Part shown: positions 34,915 to 43,083 of the stretch, piece after piece
Numbering within the stretch: the first letter of the stretch is position 1
Layout of the letters: each line of letters opens with the position of its first letter
DNA from: Roseburia hominis
GTDB taxonomy: Bacteria; Bacillota; Clostridia; Lachnospirales; Lachnospiraceae
Assembly (NCBI GenBank): GCA_021771815.1
Contig: JAETOE010000003.1
Coordinates: 1 to 64,000 of the forward strand
Reading direction: 5' to 3'
DNA: 64,000 nucleotides
The notes under the pieces: model-generated
Seen by the model: the letters and a program-made list of their open reading frames with translations, nothing else
Databases searched by the model: none
What the model was told of the DNA's origin: nothing
Position numbers and translations under genes: made by a program

Positions 34915-36363
34915 ATGAACGAAGAAAATATCACAAGAATGGAAGCGGCGGATGAACTTCACGAGGAGTGCGGCGTCTTTGGAATGTATGATTTTGACGG
35001 CGGGGATGTAGCTTCCACGATTTATTATGGATTGTTCGCTCTCCAGCACAGAGGGCAGGAGAGCTGCGGTATCGCTGTCAGCGAGACGAACGGACCGAAG
35101 GGAAAGGTTACTTCCTACAAGGGGATGGGACTGGTCAACGAGGTTTTCGCGCAGGAGAATCTGGAAACGCTGCGCGGCGATATCGGTGTGGGACATGTAC
35201 GCTATTCGACGGCGGGCGCGTCCACCAGAGAGAATGCGCAGCCGCTTGTACTGAATTATGTAAAAGGTACGCTGGCGCTGGCGCACAACGGGAATCTGAT
35301 CAATGCGACCGAGCTTCGCAAGGATTTGGAGTACACCGGAGCCATTTTCCAGACGACTATTGACTCGGAAGTTATCGCGTATCATATCGCGCGTGAGCGT
35401 TTGAAATCAAAGACGGTAGAGGAAGCGGTGGGACGTGCCTGCCGCAAGATCAAGGGTGCGTACTCACTTGTAGTTATGAGTCCCCGCAAATTGATTGGGG
35501 CGCGCGACCCCTACGGTTTTAAGCCGTTGTGCATCGGAAAGCGCGACAATGCGTATATCCTTGCATCGGAGACTTGCGCCCTGGACACGATCGGCGCGGA
35601 GTATGTGCGGGATGTACTGCCGGGAGAGACGGTCACGATCACGCCTGAGAACGGTATCGTATCCGATTTGTCGCGTGCGCTGCCGAAAGAGCAGGAAGCG
35701 CGGTGCATTTTTGAGTACATTTATTTTGCAAGACCGGACAGCCATATGGACGGAGTGAGTGTCTATGCATCCAGAATCAAGGCGGGACGCTTCCTCGCAA
35801 TGGATTCGCCGGTGGACGCCGATCTCGTCGTGGGCGTGCCGGAGTCGGGAAATGCAGCGGCGCTCGGCTATTCGCTGCAGTCCGGGATCCCGTACGGAAC
35901 GGCTTTTGTCAAGAACAGCTATGTCGGACGCACGTTTATCAAGCCGAAGCAGAGCAGCCGCGAGTCCAGCGTCCGGGTGAAGCTAAATGTTTTAAAGGAA
36001 GCCGTGGACGGCAAACGCATCATCATGATCGATGATTCGATTGTCCGCGGGACGACCTCGGATCGTATTGTGAAGATGCTGCGCGACGCAGGCGCGACGG
36101 AGGTGCATGTGCGCATCAGTTCTCCGCCTTTTCTGTGGCCGTGCTATTTCGGAACGGATATCCCGGAGCGGGAGCAGTTGATCGCCTACAACCGTACGAT
36201 AGAGGATATCCGTGATATCATCGGGGCGGATTCGCTCGGATATCTTGGTATTGAACGTCTCGGAGAGATGGTCGACGGGCTTCCAATCTGTAAGGGCTGT
36301 TTTAATGGGGAATATCCGATGAAACCGCCGACAGAGGATATCAGGGGAGATTATGAACGCTAA
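34915..36363 (+). CDS. purF: Amidophosphoribosyltransferase
   Basis: First committed step of purine synthesis: PRPP + Gln to phosphoribosylamine. The 482-aa precursor carries an N-terminal propeptide of about 16 residues before the catalytic Cys of CGVFGMYD, so it should mature by cleavage. The PRPP loop IIMIDDSIVRGTTS is near residue 370. Four cysteines (CIFEY, PCYFG and the CKGC pair) fit the 4Fe-4S site of the Bacillus-type enzyme. ATG 34915 follows GAGGAA by 4 bp; ATG 34903 is an alternative. A long folded leader separates it from purB. Confidence 0.96.
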   Translation: MNEENITRMEAADELHEECGVFGMYDFDGGDVASTIYYGLFALQHRGQESCGIAVSETNGPKGKVTSYKGMGLVNEVFAQENLETLRGDIGVGHVRYSTAGASTRENAQPLVLNYVKGTLALAHNGNLINATELRKDLEYTGAIFQTTIDSEVIAYHIARERLKSKTVEEAVGRACRKIKGAYSLVVMSPRKLIGARDPYGFKPLCIGKRDNAYILASETCALDTIGAEYVRDVLPGETVTITPENGIVSDLSRALPKEQEARCIFEYIYFARPDSHMDGVSVYASRIKAGRFLAMDSPVDADLVVGVPESGNAAALGYSLQSGIPYGTAFVKNSYVGRTFIKPKQSSRESSVRVKLNVLKEAVDGKRIIMIDDSIVRGTTSDRIVKMLRDAGATEVHVRISSPPFLWPCYFGTDIPEREQLIAYNRTIEDIRDIIGADSLGYLGIERLGEMVDGLPICKGCFNGEYPMKPPTEDIRGDYER

Positions 36364-36366
36364 CAC

Positions 36367-36597
36367 GGCAAGGAGTAGTACTAAGGCATGAAAGTACCAT
36401 GCCAAGTACTACTGGACCTTGCCAGGAAGAACGCAAAGGCGGCGTTCTTCCGCGAATGGGCGAAGCATAAGCGCGTTCATGCTGCATGAGAAAGCACTTA
36501 TGTGAGGAAATTTAAGGGTGCAACGAACAGCGAGCAGATGGAATCTGCGAGCCCGTGAGGGGCACGCGGTCTGCGGAGCAGATATATTTTTAGGAGG
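36367..36597 (+). ncRNA. Highly structured leader between purF and purB
   Basis: A 57-nt hairpin has three nested stems: GGCAAGG/CCTTGCC, AGTAGTACT/AGTACTACT and GGCATG/CATGCC (36367-36423). GGAAGAACGC/GCGTTCTTCC follows (36425-36451), then TCATGC-T-GCATGA (36477-36489). ATCTGC (36543-36548) can pair with GCAGAT either upstream (36534-36539) or downstream (36578-36583). The downstream pairing is followed by ATATTTTT and the purB ribosome site GGAGG, so the two folds are mutually exclusive. I recognise no named riboswitch class. Confidence 0.6.
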
Positions 36598-36602
36598 AAA
36601 AG

Positions 36603-38054
36603 ATGGGTACAGACAGATATACAAGTCCGTTATCGGAGCGTTACGCGAGCAAGGAGATGCAGTACATTTTTTCACAGGATATGAAGTTCTCGACGTGGAG
36701 AAAGCTGTGGATCGCGCTTGCGGAGACGGAGATGGAGTTAGGGCTTTCCGAGAACGGGAAGCCTGTCATTACGCAGGAACAGATCGACGAGATGAAGGAG
36801 CATATCACCGATATCAATTACGATGTGGCAAAGGAGCGCGAGAAGCTGGTGCGTCACGACGTTATGAGCCATGTCTACGCATACGGACAGCAGTGTCCGA
36901 AGGCAGCGGGCATTATCCACCTCGGCGCGACCTCCTGCTATGTCGGCGATAACACGGATATCATCATTATGAATGAGGCGCTGAAGCTGGTACATAAGAA
37001 GCTTGTAAATGTGATTGCAGAACTTGCGAAGTTTGCAGATACCTACAAGAATCTGCCGACGCTGGCGTTTACGCATTTCCAGCCGGCGCAGCCGACAACT
37101 GTCGGAAAACGTGCGACACTCTGGACACAGGAATTTCTGATGGATTTAGAGGATCTCGAGTATGTGATGAGCACTTTAAAGCTGCTCGGCTCGAAGGGAA
37201 CGACGGGAACGCAGGCAAGCTTTCTGGAGTTATTCAACGGAGATCAGGAAACGATCGACAAGATCGACCCGATGATTGCGGCAAAGATGGGCTTTAAGGA
37301 GTGTTATGCGGTATCCGGTCAGACCTATTCGAGAAAGGTCGATACCAGAGTGGCGAATATCCTTGCAGGCATTGCGGCAAGCGCGCACAAGATGTCAAAT
37401 GATATCCGTCTGCTGCAGCATTTAAAGGAAGTGGAGGAGCCGTTCGAGAAGAATCAGATCGGGTCGTCCGCGATGGCGTACAAACGTAACCCGATGCGCT
37501 CCGAGCGTATAGCGTCTCTTTCCCGCTATGTGATGATCGACGCCTTAAACCCGGCGATCACCTCGGCGACACAGTGGTTTGAGCGCACACTTGACGATTC
37601 CGCGAATAAGCGTATCTCGATTGCCGAGGGATTCCTTGCAATCGACGGAATCCTCGATCTGTGCTTAAATGTCGTGGACGGACTGGTAGTATACGACAAG
37701 GTCATCACAAAGCATCTGATGGCAGAGCTTCCGTTCATGGCAACGGAGAATATCATGATGGATGCGGTAAAGAACGGTGGAAACCGTCAGGAGCTGCACG
37801 AGAAGATCCGTACGCTGTCCATGCAGGCAGGAAAGACGGTCAAGGAGGAGGGCAGGGACAACAACCTGCTGGAACTGATCGCGCAGGATGCAGAATTTAA
37901 CCTGACATTAGAGGAGCTTGAGGCGACGATGGAGCCGTCGAAGTATGTAGGGCGTGCGCCGATTCAGGTTGAGAAGTTCCTCGCTGATGTGGTAAATCCG
38001 GTATTGGAGAAGAATAAAGCGGAGCTTGGCGTGAAAGCGGAGATCAACGTATAA
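36603..38054 (+). CDS. purB: Adenylosuccinate lyase
   Basis: Cleaves SAICAR and adenylosuccinate, so it works both in the trunk pathway and in AMP synthesis. It is a 483-aa fumarase/aspartase-superfamily enzyme with the signature loop SSAMAYKRNPMRSER near residue 290 and the TSCYVGDN and HFQPAQPTTVGKR motifs. The length matches the eukaryote-like longer class. TAGGAGG precedes the ATG. A terminator follows at once. It shares the pathway with purC-purF upstream, but its own structured leader suggests separate control. Confidence 0.97.
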   Translation: MGTDRYTSPLSERYASKEMQYIFSQDMKFSTWRKLWIALAETEMELGLSENGKPVITQEQIDEMKEHITDINYDVAKEREKLVRHDVMSHVYAYGQQCPKAAGIIHLGATSCYVGDNTDIIIMNEALKLVHKKLVNVIAELAKFADTYKNLPTLAFTHFQPAQPTTVGKRATLWTQEFLMDLEDLEYVMSTLKLLGSKGTTGTQASFLELFNGDQETIDKIDPMIAAKMGFKECYAVSGQTYSRKVDTRVANILAGIAASAHKMSNDIRLLQHLKEVEEPFEKNQIGSSAMAYKRNPMRSERIASLSRYVMIDALNPAITSATQWFERTLDDSANKRISIAEGFLAIDGILDLCLNVVDGLVVYDKVITKHLMAELPFMATENIMMDAVKNGGNRQELHEKIRTLSMQAGKTVKEEGRDNNLLELIAQDAEFNLTLEELEATMEPSKYVGRAPIQVEKFLADVVNPVLEKNKAELGVKAEINV

Positions 38055-38063
38055 AGTAAACGG

Positions 38064-38106
38064 AAAAAGCCATGTGCTGACATGTTTGTCGGCACATGGC
38101 TTTTTT
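38064..38106. terminator. Bidirectional terminator between purB and yhfC
   Basis: AAAAAGCCATGTGC (38064-38077) pairs with GCACATGGCTTTTTT (38092-38106), with an inner GACA/TGTC stem. A/T runs on both sides suit termination of the convergent purB and yhfC genes. Confidence 0.88.
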
Positions 38107-38112
38107 GCGGAA

Positions 38113-38922
38113 TTATTCAGATAAAACGCAGGTATAAACGCGCCGTGCAAGCAAGACAGTCCCCACAGAAAACACTGCAATAGCAAGCTCTGTGACAGCC
38201 AGCGGCAGAGAACCGAACTGATAGAATGCTGCAAAGAGATCTATCGCTGTGTGCAACAGTATTGCAAGAGAGAATAAATAAAATTTACCCTTAACTTTTA
38301 CAGATGCAAATACGAGCACTGACATGGAAATATGGAAAATCAGGGTAAAAAAGCGTTCCCAGATGCTCCAGAGAAACATGCCGGGACCTGCGGTCGTAAG
38401 CGTGACGACGACGGATTCATAGACCGCAGCCTGGTCTGCCGGAAGCCCGTTTGTGAGCAAATCGATCGTTCCGTTGTTGATGGCAAAGGCAAGCATCAGG
38501 TTTGAAAGCATTCCAAAGCCAATCAAAAGCACGCATTCGATGCCGCCGTGTCCGATGCCGTAGGAAATGGCATCTTTCCGTGCCGAATGCTTCTTCAAGA
38601 AAAAGCGCATGGTAACGTACCTGCCGCATTCCTCGAAAACGCCCGCTAAGAGCGCGCCCATGAGACTATATGCCCAGCTATGGGATAAAATGTAGCCGGA
38701 GACGGCATTCTTATCGGCGAAGAGAAAGTATTTTGGAATACTTTCCAGTACCAGCGCCGCGATAATAAAGGTCAGCGCGCCCGCCAGCGCCGGAAGCAGA
38801 CTGCATTTCTTTTTGACTTTCCATATGATCAGCAGAATGACCGGTCCAAACAGGGTGACGATCATGGAAAGGATCATTCCTGCGATGGCGGAAGCGGATA
38901 CAAATTCAGTCGTTGTGTTCAT
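38113..38922 (-). CDS. yhfC: YhfC-family intramembrane metalloprotease
   Basis: 269-aa polytopic membrane protein of the YhfC/CAAX-protease-like group. Likely zinc ligands are FEECGRYVTMR near residue 90 (EExxR) and GHGGIE near residue 123 (HxxxE), each at the start of a helix. About eight helices. Its target is unknown. It is the last gene of a MerR-YbjQ-YhfC operon, starting 28 bp after ybjQ, with AAAGGAG before the ATG. Confidence 0.87.
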   Translation of the reverse strand: MNTTTEFVSASAIAGMILSMIVTLFGPVILLIIWKVKKKCSLLPALAGALTFIIAALVLESIPKYFLFADKNAVSGYILSHSWAYSLMGALLAGVFEECGRYVTMRFFLKKHSARKDAISYGIGHGGIECVLLIGFGMLSNLMLAFAINNGTIDLLTNGLPADQAAVYESVVVTLTTAGPGMFLWSIWERFFTLIFHISMSVLVFASVKVKGKFYLFSLAILLHTAIDLFAAFYQFGSLPLAVTELAIAVFSVGTVLLARRVYTCVLSE

Positions 38923-38950
38923 ACGAAACTCCTTTTTATAAATATTAATT

Positions 38951-39265
38951 CTAGTTTAAAATTTTGACGGCAGTCCCGTAAGCGACTACTTCCGCGGCGC
39001 TCTGCATCATAGAGGACGACGCGAAACGGATGTTTAAGACAGCGTCCGCGCCAAGGGATTCGGCCTCGTCAACCATGCGCTTTATGGCAATCTGTCTTGC
39101 TTCATTTAACATTTCGGTGTAATCTTTGATTTCACCGCCGACGAGCGTTTTCATGCCCGCCATAAAATCTTTTCCGAAATTCTTGGACTGCACGACCGTG
39201 CCTTTTACGATACCGAGAGCCTCGATTTCTTTTCCGGGAATGTAATCAATATTTAGTAGCTTCAT
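38951..39265 (-). CDS. YbjQ-family putative heavy-metal-binding protein
   Basis: 104-aa YbjQ/UPF0145 protein of pentameric fold, cytosolic, function unproved. It shows YIPGKEIEALGIVKGTVVQSKNFGKDF and the SLGADAVLNIRFASSSMMQSAAEVVAYGTAVKI ending. Its start lies 20 bp inside the MerR gene, with the GGAGGAG ribosome site also inside it, so the two are translationally coupled. Metal binding is predicted only from older family naming. Confidence 0.9.
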   Translation of the reverse strand: MKLLNIDYIPGKEIEALGIVKGTVVQSKNFGKDFMAGMKTLVGGEIKDYTEMLNEARQIAIKRMVDEAESLGADAVLNIRFASSSMMQSAAEVVAYGTAVKILN

Positions 39266-39887
39266 TTTCTTCTCCTCCTTCTATTTCGTGGAAGCGTTCC
39301 CGCAATGCAGCGAGTACGCCGATGATAATGGCAGCCGGAATCAGCATGATGATAAGCCAGAGGGCGAGCGGAAGCGGATCGGTAAGCTCTGCCCATATGA
39401 GCAGCCACATCAATGCGAGCATGAACAGAATCATGACGACTGCGGCGATGAGCGGTCCGTATTTCTTTTTCCGTCTATCTGTTTTTCCGATATCCATAAA
39501 GCGTATTCCTCCTTCCTCGAGCATCTGCATTTTTGACAGATAATCCGGAGCGTCCAGCGTATGGAGGCTCTCTTCCGTCCTCGATAACTCATCGCACATT
39601 TCTTGAATCAGGTTTAAACTTTTTATCTCATGATTCAGATAAATCTTGTGGCGATCCATACAGTCGCGCAGTGACAGACAATTCGTCTGAAGCTTTCGGA
39701 TTTCTTCGATGGGAACGGAAAGCTTTCTTAAAAGCTTGATCTTAAAAAGAATCGCTACATCCTCCTCGGAATATTCCCGATACCCGTTGTCGCGGTTACG
39801 GGAGGGAGAGAGAAGTCCCTGTTCCTCGTAGAAACGGATATTCTTTTTGCTGATGCCGACCGTCTGCTCAACCTGATTGATTCGCAT
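39246..39887 (-). CDS. Membrane-anchored MerR-family regulator
   Basis: 213 aa. A MerR winged helix (residues 1-70, RINQVEQTVGISKKNIRFYEEQGLLSPSRNRDNGYREYSEEDVAILFKI) and a dimerisation coiled coil (about 75-125) are followed by two hydrophobic helices (about 147-165 and 172-195: LIAAVVMILFMLALMWLLIWAEL and LALWLIIMLIPAAIIIGVLAAL). No metal-binding cysteine pattern is present, so it may sense a membrane signal. It is preceded by a promoter with a 19-bp spacer, the typical MerR target, so it should autoregulate the operon with ybjQ and yhfC. Confidence 0.88.
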   Translation of the reverse strand: MRINQVEQTVGISKKNIRFYEEQGLLSPSRNRDNGYREYSEEDVAILFKIKLLRKLSVPIEEIRKLQTNCLSLRDCMDRHKIYLNHEIKSLNLIQEMCDELSRTEESLHTLDAPDYLSKMQMLEEGGIRFMDIGKTDRRKKKYGPLIAAVVMILFMLALMWLLIWAELTDPLPLALWLIIMLIPAAIIIGVLAALRERFHEIEGGEENEATKY

Positions 39888-39957
39888 GGTGTCATCCTTT
39901 CCGGCGAAAGAGCCATTACCTGTAAGCCGTCCGTTGTACCGGATGCTCTATAATTGG

Positions 39958-39988
39958 AATTTACACCTTCCACCAGATGGAAGGTCAA
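39958..39988 (-). promoter_or_regulatory. MerR-type promoter and operator
   Basis: On the minus strand TTGACC (39988-39983), a 19-bp spacer and TAAATT (39963-39958). The spacer contains the dyad ACCTTCCA-CCAGA-TGGAAGGT (39965-39985). A 19-bp spacer filled by a dyad is the hallmark of MerR-activated promoters. Confidence 0.85.
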
Positions 39989-40008
39989 GAGAAATTGCAA
40001 AAAAAGTG

Positions 40009-40041
40009 AAAAAAGGATGGGGAATATGAAGATCCCCATCC
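40009..40041 (-). terminator. Terminator of degV
   Basis: On the minus strand GGATGGGGA (40041-40033) pairs perfectly with TCCCCATCC (40023-40015), followed by TTTTTT. Confidence 0.9.
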
Positions 40042-40054
40042 GATGAAACGAAAA

Positions 40055-40927
40055 TCAGCGGTAATCGCCCATGTAGAAGAGCGCGACGACACCGGGACCG
40101 GTATGCGCGCCGATGGTTGGCCCGACATAGTTGATTAAGAAACTGTCATAGCCGAACTGCTCCTTAATCCGGTTGGCTACGAACTGTGCATCTTCAATAC
40201 AATCGCCGTGACTGATGAATACGACGTCATTTTGATCGCGCCAGCTTCCGAGCTGCTTTTCCATGGCGTCGACGAGTGCGATCAGGGATTTCTTGCGTCC
40301 GCGTACCTTGGAAAGCGGAATCAGATGTCCTTCGTTGTCTACGTGAAGAATCGGCTTTAAACTGATCATCGTTCCGACGAAGGCTGCGGTCTTAGAGACG
40401 CGTCCGCCGCGGTAGAGATGGAACAGGTCGTTCACCGTAAAATTATGCACGAGATGCAGCTTGTTCTCCTCCAGCCAGTCCGCGGTTTCAGTCAGGGTAT
40501 GCCCCTGTTCCTGCATGGTGACCGCCTTGTGTACAAGAAGCCCCTCGCCGAGGGAGGCGCACAGAGAATCAATGACGATGATACGGCGGTCGGGGTACTT
40601 CTCCTGAAGTTCTGACGCAGCTATTCTCGCGCTGTTGTAGCTTCCGCTGAGTCCTGAGGAAAATGCAATGTGCAGGATGTCCGCATTCTGTTCGGTCAAA
40701 AGTTTCTCGAACAGGGCGGCAGCTTCCGAAGGATTTGCCTGTGAGGTAGTGGGAAGGGAGCCCTCCCGCATGCAGTCGTAGAAATCCTTTACAGGGAGCG
40801 GATTTTCCCAGGTGTACGTCGAGTCGTTGATCGTGTATGAAAGAGAGAGCATGCCGATATGATGCTCGTTTACATAGTCTGCCGGTAAATCGGAAGTGGT
40901 ATCCGTTGTAATAATAAAATTGTTCAT
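40055..40927 (-). CDS. degV: DegV-family fatty-acid-binding protein
   Basis: 290-aa DegV/FakB fold. It binds fatty acids and presents them to a FakA-type kinase for phospholipid synthesis. It begins FIITTDTTSDLPADYVNEHHIGM and shows TTSQANPSEAAALFEKLL (fatty-acid pocket), the FSSGLSGSYNSA loop near residue 92 and the C-terminal GPTIGAHTGPGVVALFYMG. Start 40927 follows AGGAGG. No fakA is in the window. It is transcribed divergently from the Tad-like operon. Confidence 0.95.
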   Translation of the reverse strand: MNNFIITTDTTSDLPADYVNEHHIGMLSLSYTINDSTYTWENPLPVKDFYDCMREGSLPTTSQANPSEAAALFEKLLTEQNADILHIAFSSGLSGSYNSARIAASELQEKYPDRRIIVIDSLCASLGEGLLVHKAVTMQEQGHTLTETADWLEENKLHLVHNFTVNDLFHLYRGGRVSKTAAFVGTMISLKPILHVDNEGHLIPLSKVRGRKKSLIALVDAMEKQLGSWRDQNDVVFISHGDCIEDAQFVANRIKEQFGYDSFLINYVGPTIGAHTGPGVVALFYMGDYR

Positions 40928-41035
40928 AAGACCTCCTGTTAAAACACATTCATAAAGTCATTATAATAGAACGGCGGCAAAAAGAAAAGTTAAAGCGTCT
41001 ATTTTGTAAAAAAAGCATAAAATATAAAAAGGGTA

Positions 41036-41064
41036 TTTACAACCGTAAAAAACGGTAGTATGAT
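41036..41064 (+). promoter_or_regulatory. Promoter of the Tad-like operon with dyad in the spacer
   Basis: TTTACA (41036-41041), a 17-bp spacer and TATGAT (41059-41064). The spacer holds ACCGT-AAAAA-ACGGT (41042-41056), a dyad placed for a repressor or activator. A second dyad, TGGATT-ATC-AATCCA, lies near 41088-41102. The leader to the first gene is about 145 nt. Confidence 0.65.
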
Positions 41065-41203
41065 ATGAGCATCTTTTATCAAATACGTTGGATTATCAAT
41101 CCACATTTCTAGGAATCATAGTTTTAATCATTATGCTTTATGGAGGCAGAATCATCCATATTTCCTATTTTTCAGAAGCTAAAGAAGAGCTAAGGAGTTA
41201 CAG

Positions 41204-41221
41204 GTGAAAGGGTACGAATGA
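41204..41221 (+). promoter_or_regulatory. Five-codon upstream open frame coupled to the first Tad-like gene
   Basis: AAGGAG (41192-41197) is 6 bp before GTG (41204), which reads five codons to TGA at 41219-41221. That stop overlaps the ATG at 41218. The ATG itself has no good ribosome site at normal distance (the AAGGAG is 20 bp away), so start-stop coupling may deliver ribosomes to it. Confidence 0.4.
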
Positions 41222-41850
41222 ATATTGTGTTTTGGGGAGAAGCGCGTCAGTGCGGTACGACAGCCAATCTGATTGCAACTGTAGGAGTGCTGTCTGCAAT
41301 TTGCCCGCACAGAACGTCCGGCATCGGCAGAGGGGCAGAGACGGCTATGGACAAGTATGAATTTCATTTCTATGACGGCGGTTCTGCTCTTACGGAACGC
41401 AAGCGGCGGATGCTTAGGCGGGCGGATCTTGTCGTAGTGAACTTAAGGGAGGAGACGTCGTGTCTGGAACGTTATGTCTGCATGGACTGGCATCTGGCAA
41501 GGCGGACGCTGATTCTGCTCGGCAGTTATTGTGGGGATGTGAAAGTGAGCAAGGCTTATCTTGAGAGAGTATACCGCATTCCAAAGGAGCAGGTAATTGT
41601 AATCCCTTATAACAATGAATTTCATCATGCAATGTTGAAAAATCGCGGCAGAACTTTTGTGGAACACGAGGCTGTTGCTCCGGCGAATCAGAAGAATGAG
41701 CGGTTCGTAGAAGCATTCAAAGAAACGGTGCATTTCATCTTAAGAACAGAGCGGCAGATTGCCGCAGAGAAGGAGAGGAAGGCGTATCTGGTAAAAGAGG
41801 TACAGACAACTGTAAGGAGACAAAGGAGGAAGGAACTATGGAACAGGTAA
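41218..41850 (+). CDS. TadZ/CpaE-like protein with degenerate P-loop
   Basis: 210-aa protein resembling the MinD/ParA-like TadZ/CpaE positioning factors of Tad pilus systems. The N-terminal GEARQCGTTANLIATVGVL stands where the Walker A loop would be but lacks its signature lysine. RRADLVVVNLREE near residue 67 resembles the second motif. The C-terminal tail is strongly basic. In Tad systems such proteins place the machine at the membrane. It overlaps the next gene by 13 bp. It is the first gene of the operon; identification rests partly on context. Confidence 0.7.
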   Translation: MNIVFWGEARQCGTTANLIATVGVLSAICPHRTSGIGRGAETAMDKYEFHFYDGGSALTERKRRMLRRADLVVVNLREETSCLERYVCMDWHLARRTLILLGSYCGDVKVSKAYLERVYRIPKEQVIVIPYNNEFHHAMLKNRGRTFVEHEAVAPANQKNERFVEAFKETVHFILRTERQIAAEKERKAYLVKEVQTTVRRQRRKELWNR

Positions 41851-42005
41851 TGAAACACTACGGAAACGCAATCTTGGCGATTGTAGTATTATTGGCCCTG
41901 GGGGCGATCGTGATTGCTGCACTCTCGGCGGACGGGTATGTGGCGACTGCGTTTAAGGATGCGCTGACGGGCTTTTTTAGCAGCATGAATGCCTTGGCGT
42001 CGTAG
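41838..42005 (+). CDS. Flp-like small pilin candidate (55 aa)
   Basis: 55 aa: MEQVMKHYGNAIL, then a 20-residue hydrophobic helix (about residues 11-31) and a short polar tail (TAFKDALTGFFSSMNALAS). Size, helix and tail fit Flp/Tad pilins, but there is no long basic leader or GF/E-type prepilin cleavage motif. Its opening resembles that of the 48-aa and 159-aa proteins later in the operon. GGAGGAAGG ends 6 bp before the ATG. It overlaps the gene before it by 13 bp. Confidence 0.75.
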   Translation: MEQVMKHYGNAILAIVVLLALGAIVIAALSADGYVATAFKDALTGFFSSMNALAS

Positions 42006-42018
42006 GTAGGAGGAGCAC

Positions 42019-43083
42019 ATGGGGGAAATGCTTAACTATGAGCCGACCGAGGCGCAGTTTGGGGTGTTCTGGAAATATCTTATGCAGCCCGGCGTGACGG
42101 ATGTGGATTACAACGGAAAGGAATTGTGGATCACAGATTTAAAGAGAGGGCGCTATCGTGCGAAAGAACGGCTGTCCGAGCAGTTCATCAGCGCATTTAC
42201 ACACAATATCTCAAATTGCGTCAACAAGCAGTTCAACAATGCAAATAAAATATTGGAGGCGGATACAAGAGAATTGAGAATCAGCATTATACATGATTCG
42301 GTCGCGGCTTCGGGAATCAGTATCTGTATCCGCAAATCCCCCTGTATCGTCAGGTGCAGCATAAGGCGGCTGCTTGCGGAGGGGTACTGCCCGGAATGTG
42401 TGCTGCATCTGTTGATGAATTGCGTTCGGGCGGGCATGAATTTTGTGTTCGGCGGGGAACCGGGGGCGGGCAAGACGGAGAGTGCAAAGTTTTTTATGCA
42501 GTTCATCCCCAGGGAGGAACGTGTCATCACGATCGAGGATTCGCTTGAAATCCACTATGCAGACATTAATCCGGGGGCAGATGCGGTAGAACTTCGTGTA
42601 GGAGCAGGCTTTACCTATACGGATGCGATCAAGGCGAGCCTCAGACAGAACCCCAAATGGCTTGTTCTCTCGGAGGCGCGTTCCGTTGAGGTGACGTCGC
42701 TTTTGGAACAGTGGAGTACGGGGGTGAGCGGATTTACGACCATTCATCTGGATGATGTGAGAAAATTGCCGGACCGCATTCAGAATATGATGAGCGACAC
42801 GCGTGATGCCGAGCGGATGGAGAACCGTATCTACCGCTATGTGAATGTCGGTATTCTGATCCGGTGCCTAAAGCTTGCGGACGGAAGATTGAAGCGTTAT
42901 ATCGACCAGCTCTGCTTTTATAGCAGAGAGGGCAGGCAGAACCGCATTCACATGGTGATAGAAGATGGGGAACTGGCGTCAAAGGAACTGCCGCCTGAAA
43001 TTGCCAAGCGGCTTGCACAGGCGGGGATTGCAGATCCATTTTGCTGTGTGGATTGGGAGAAATATATAAGAGAGGGGAAATAG
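42019..43083 (+). CDS. TadA/CpaF-type secretion ATPase
   Basis: 354-aa type II/IV secretion (VirB11/CpaF) ATPase that should power pilin assembly at the inner membrane. Walker A GEPGAGKTE is near residue 149, the Asp box ITIEDSLEI near 173, the atypical Walker B WLVLSEARS near 215 and the His box FTTIHLDD near 239. It is shorter than classical CpaF because the N-terminal extension is reduced. AGGAGG precedes the ATG. Its stop abuts the start of the fused TadBC gene. Confidence 0.9.
   Translation: MGEMLNYEPTEAQFGVFWKYLMQPGVTDVDYNGKELWITDLKRGRYRAKERLSEQFISAFTHNISNCVNKQFNNANKILEADTRELRISIIHDSVAASGISICIRKSPCIVRCSIRRLLAEGYCPECVLHLLMNCVRAGMNFVFGGEPGAGKTESAKFFMQFIPREERVITIEDSLEIHYADINPGADAVELRVGAGFTYTDAIKASLRQNPKWLVLSEARSVEVTSLLEQWSTGVSGFTTIHLDDVRKLPDRIQNMMSDTRDAERMENRIYRYVNVGILIRCLKLADGRLKRYIDQLCFYSREGRQNRIHMVIEDGELASKELPPEIAKRLAQAGIADPFCCVDWEKYIREGK

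Noticed and set aside
36367-36597. tRNA or known purine riboswitch between purF and purB
   Set aside because: The hairpins do not form a cloverleaf and the conserved purine riboswitch loops are missing.
41838-42005. Classical Flp prepilin
   Set aside because: The size and helix fit, but there is no basic leader with a Gly/Glu-Tyr cleavage site, so it is only called Flp-like.
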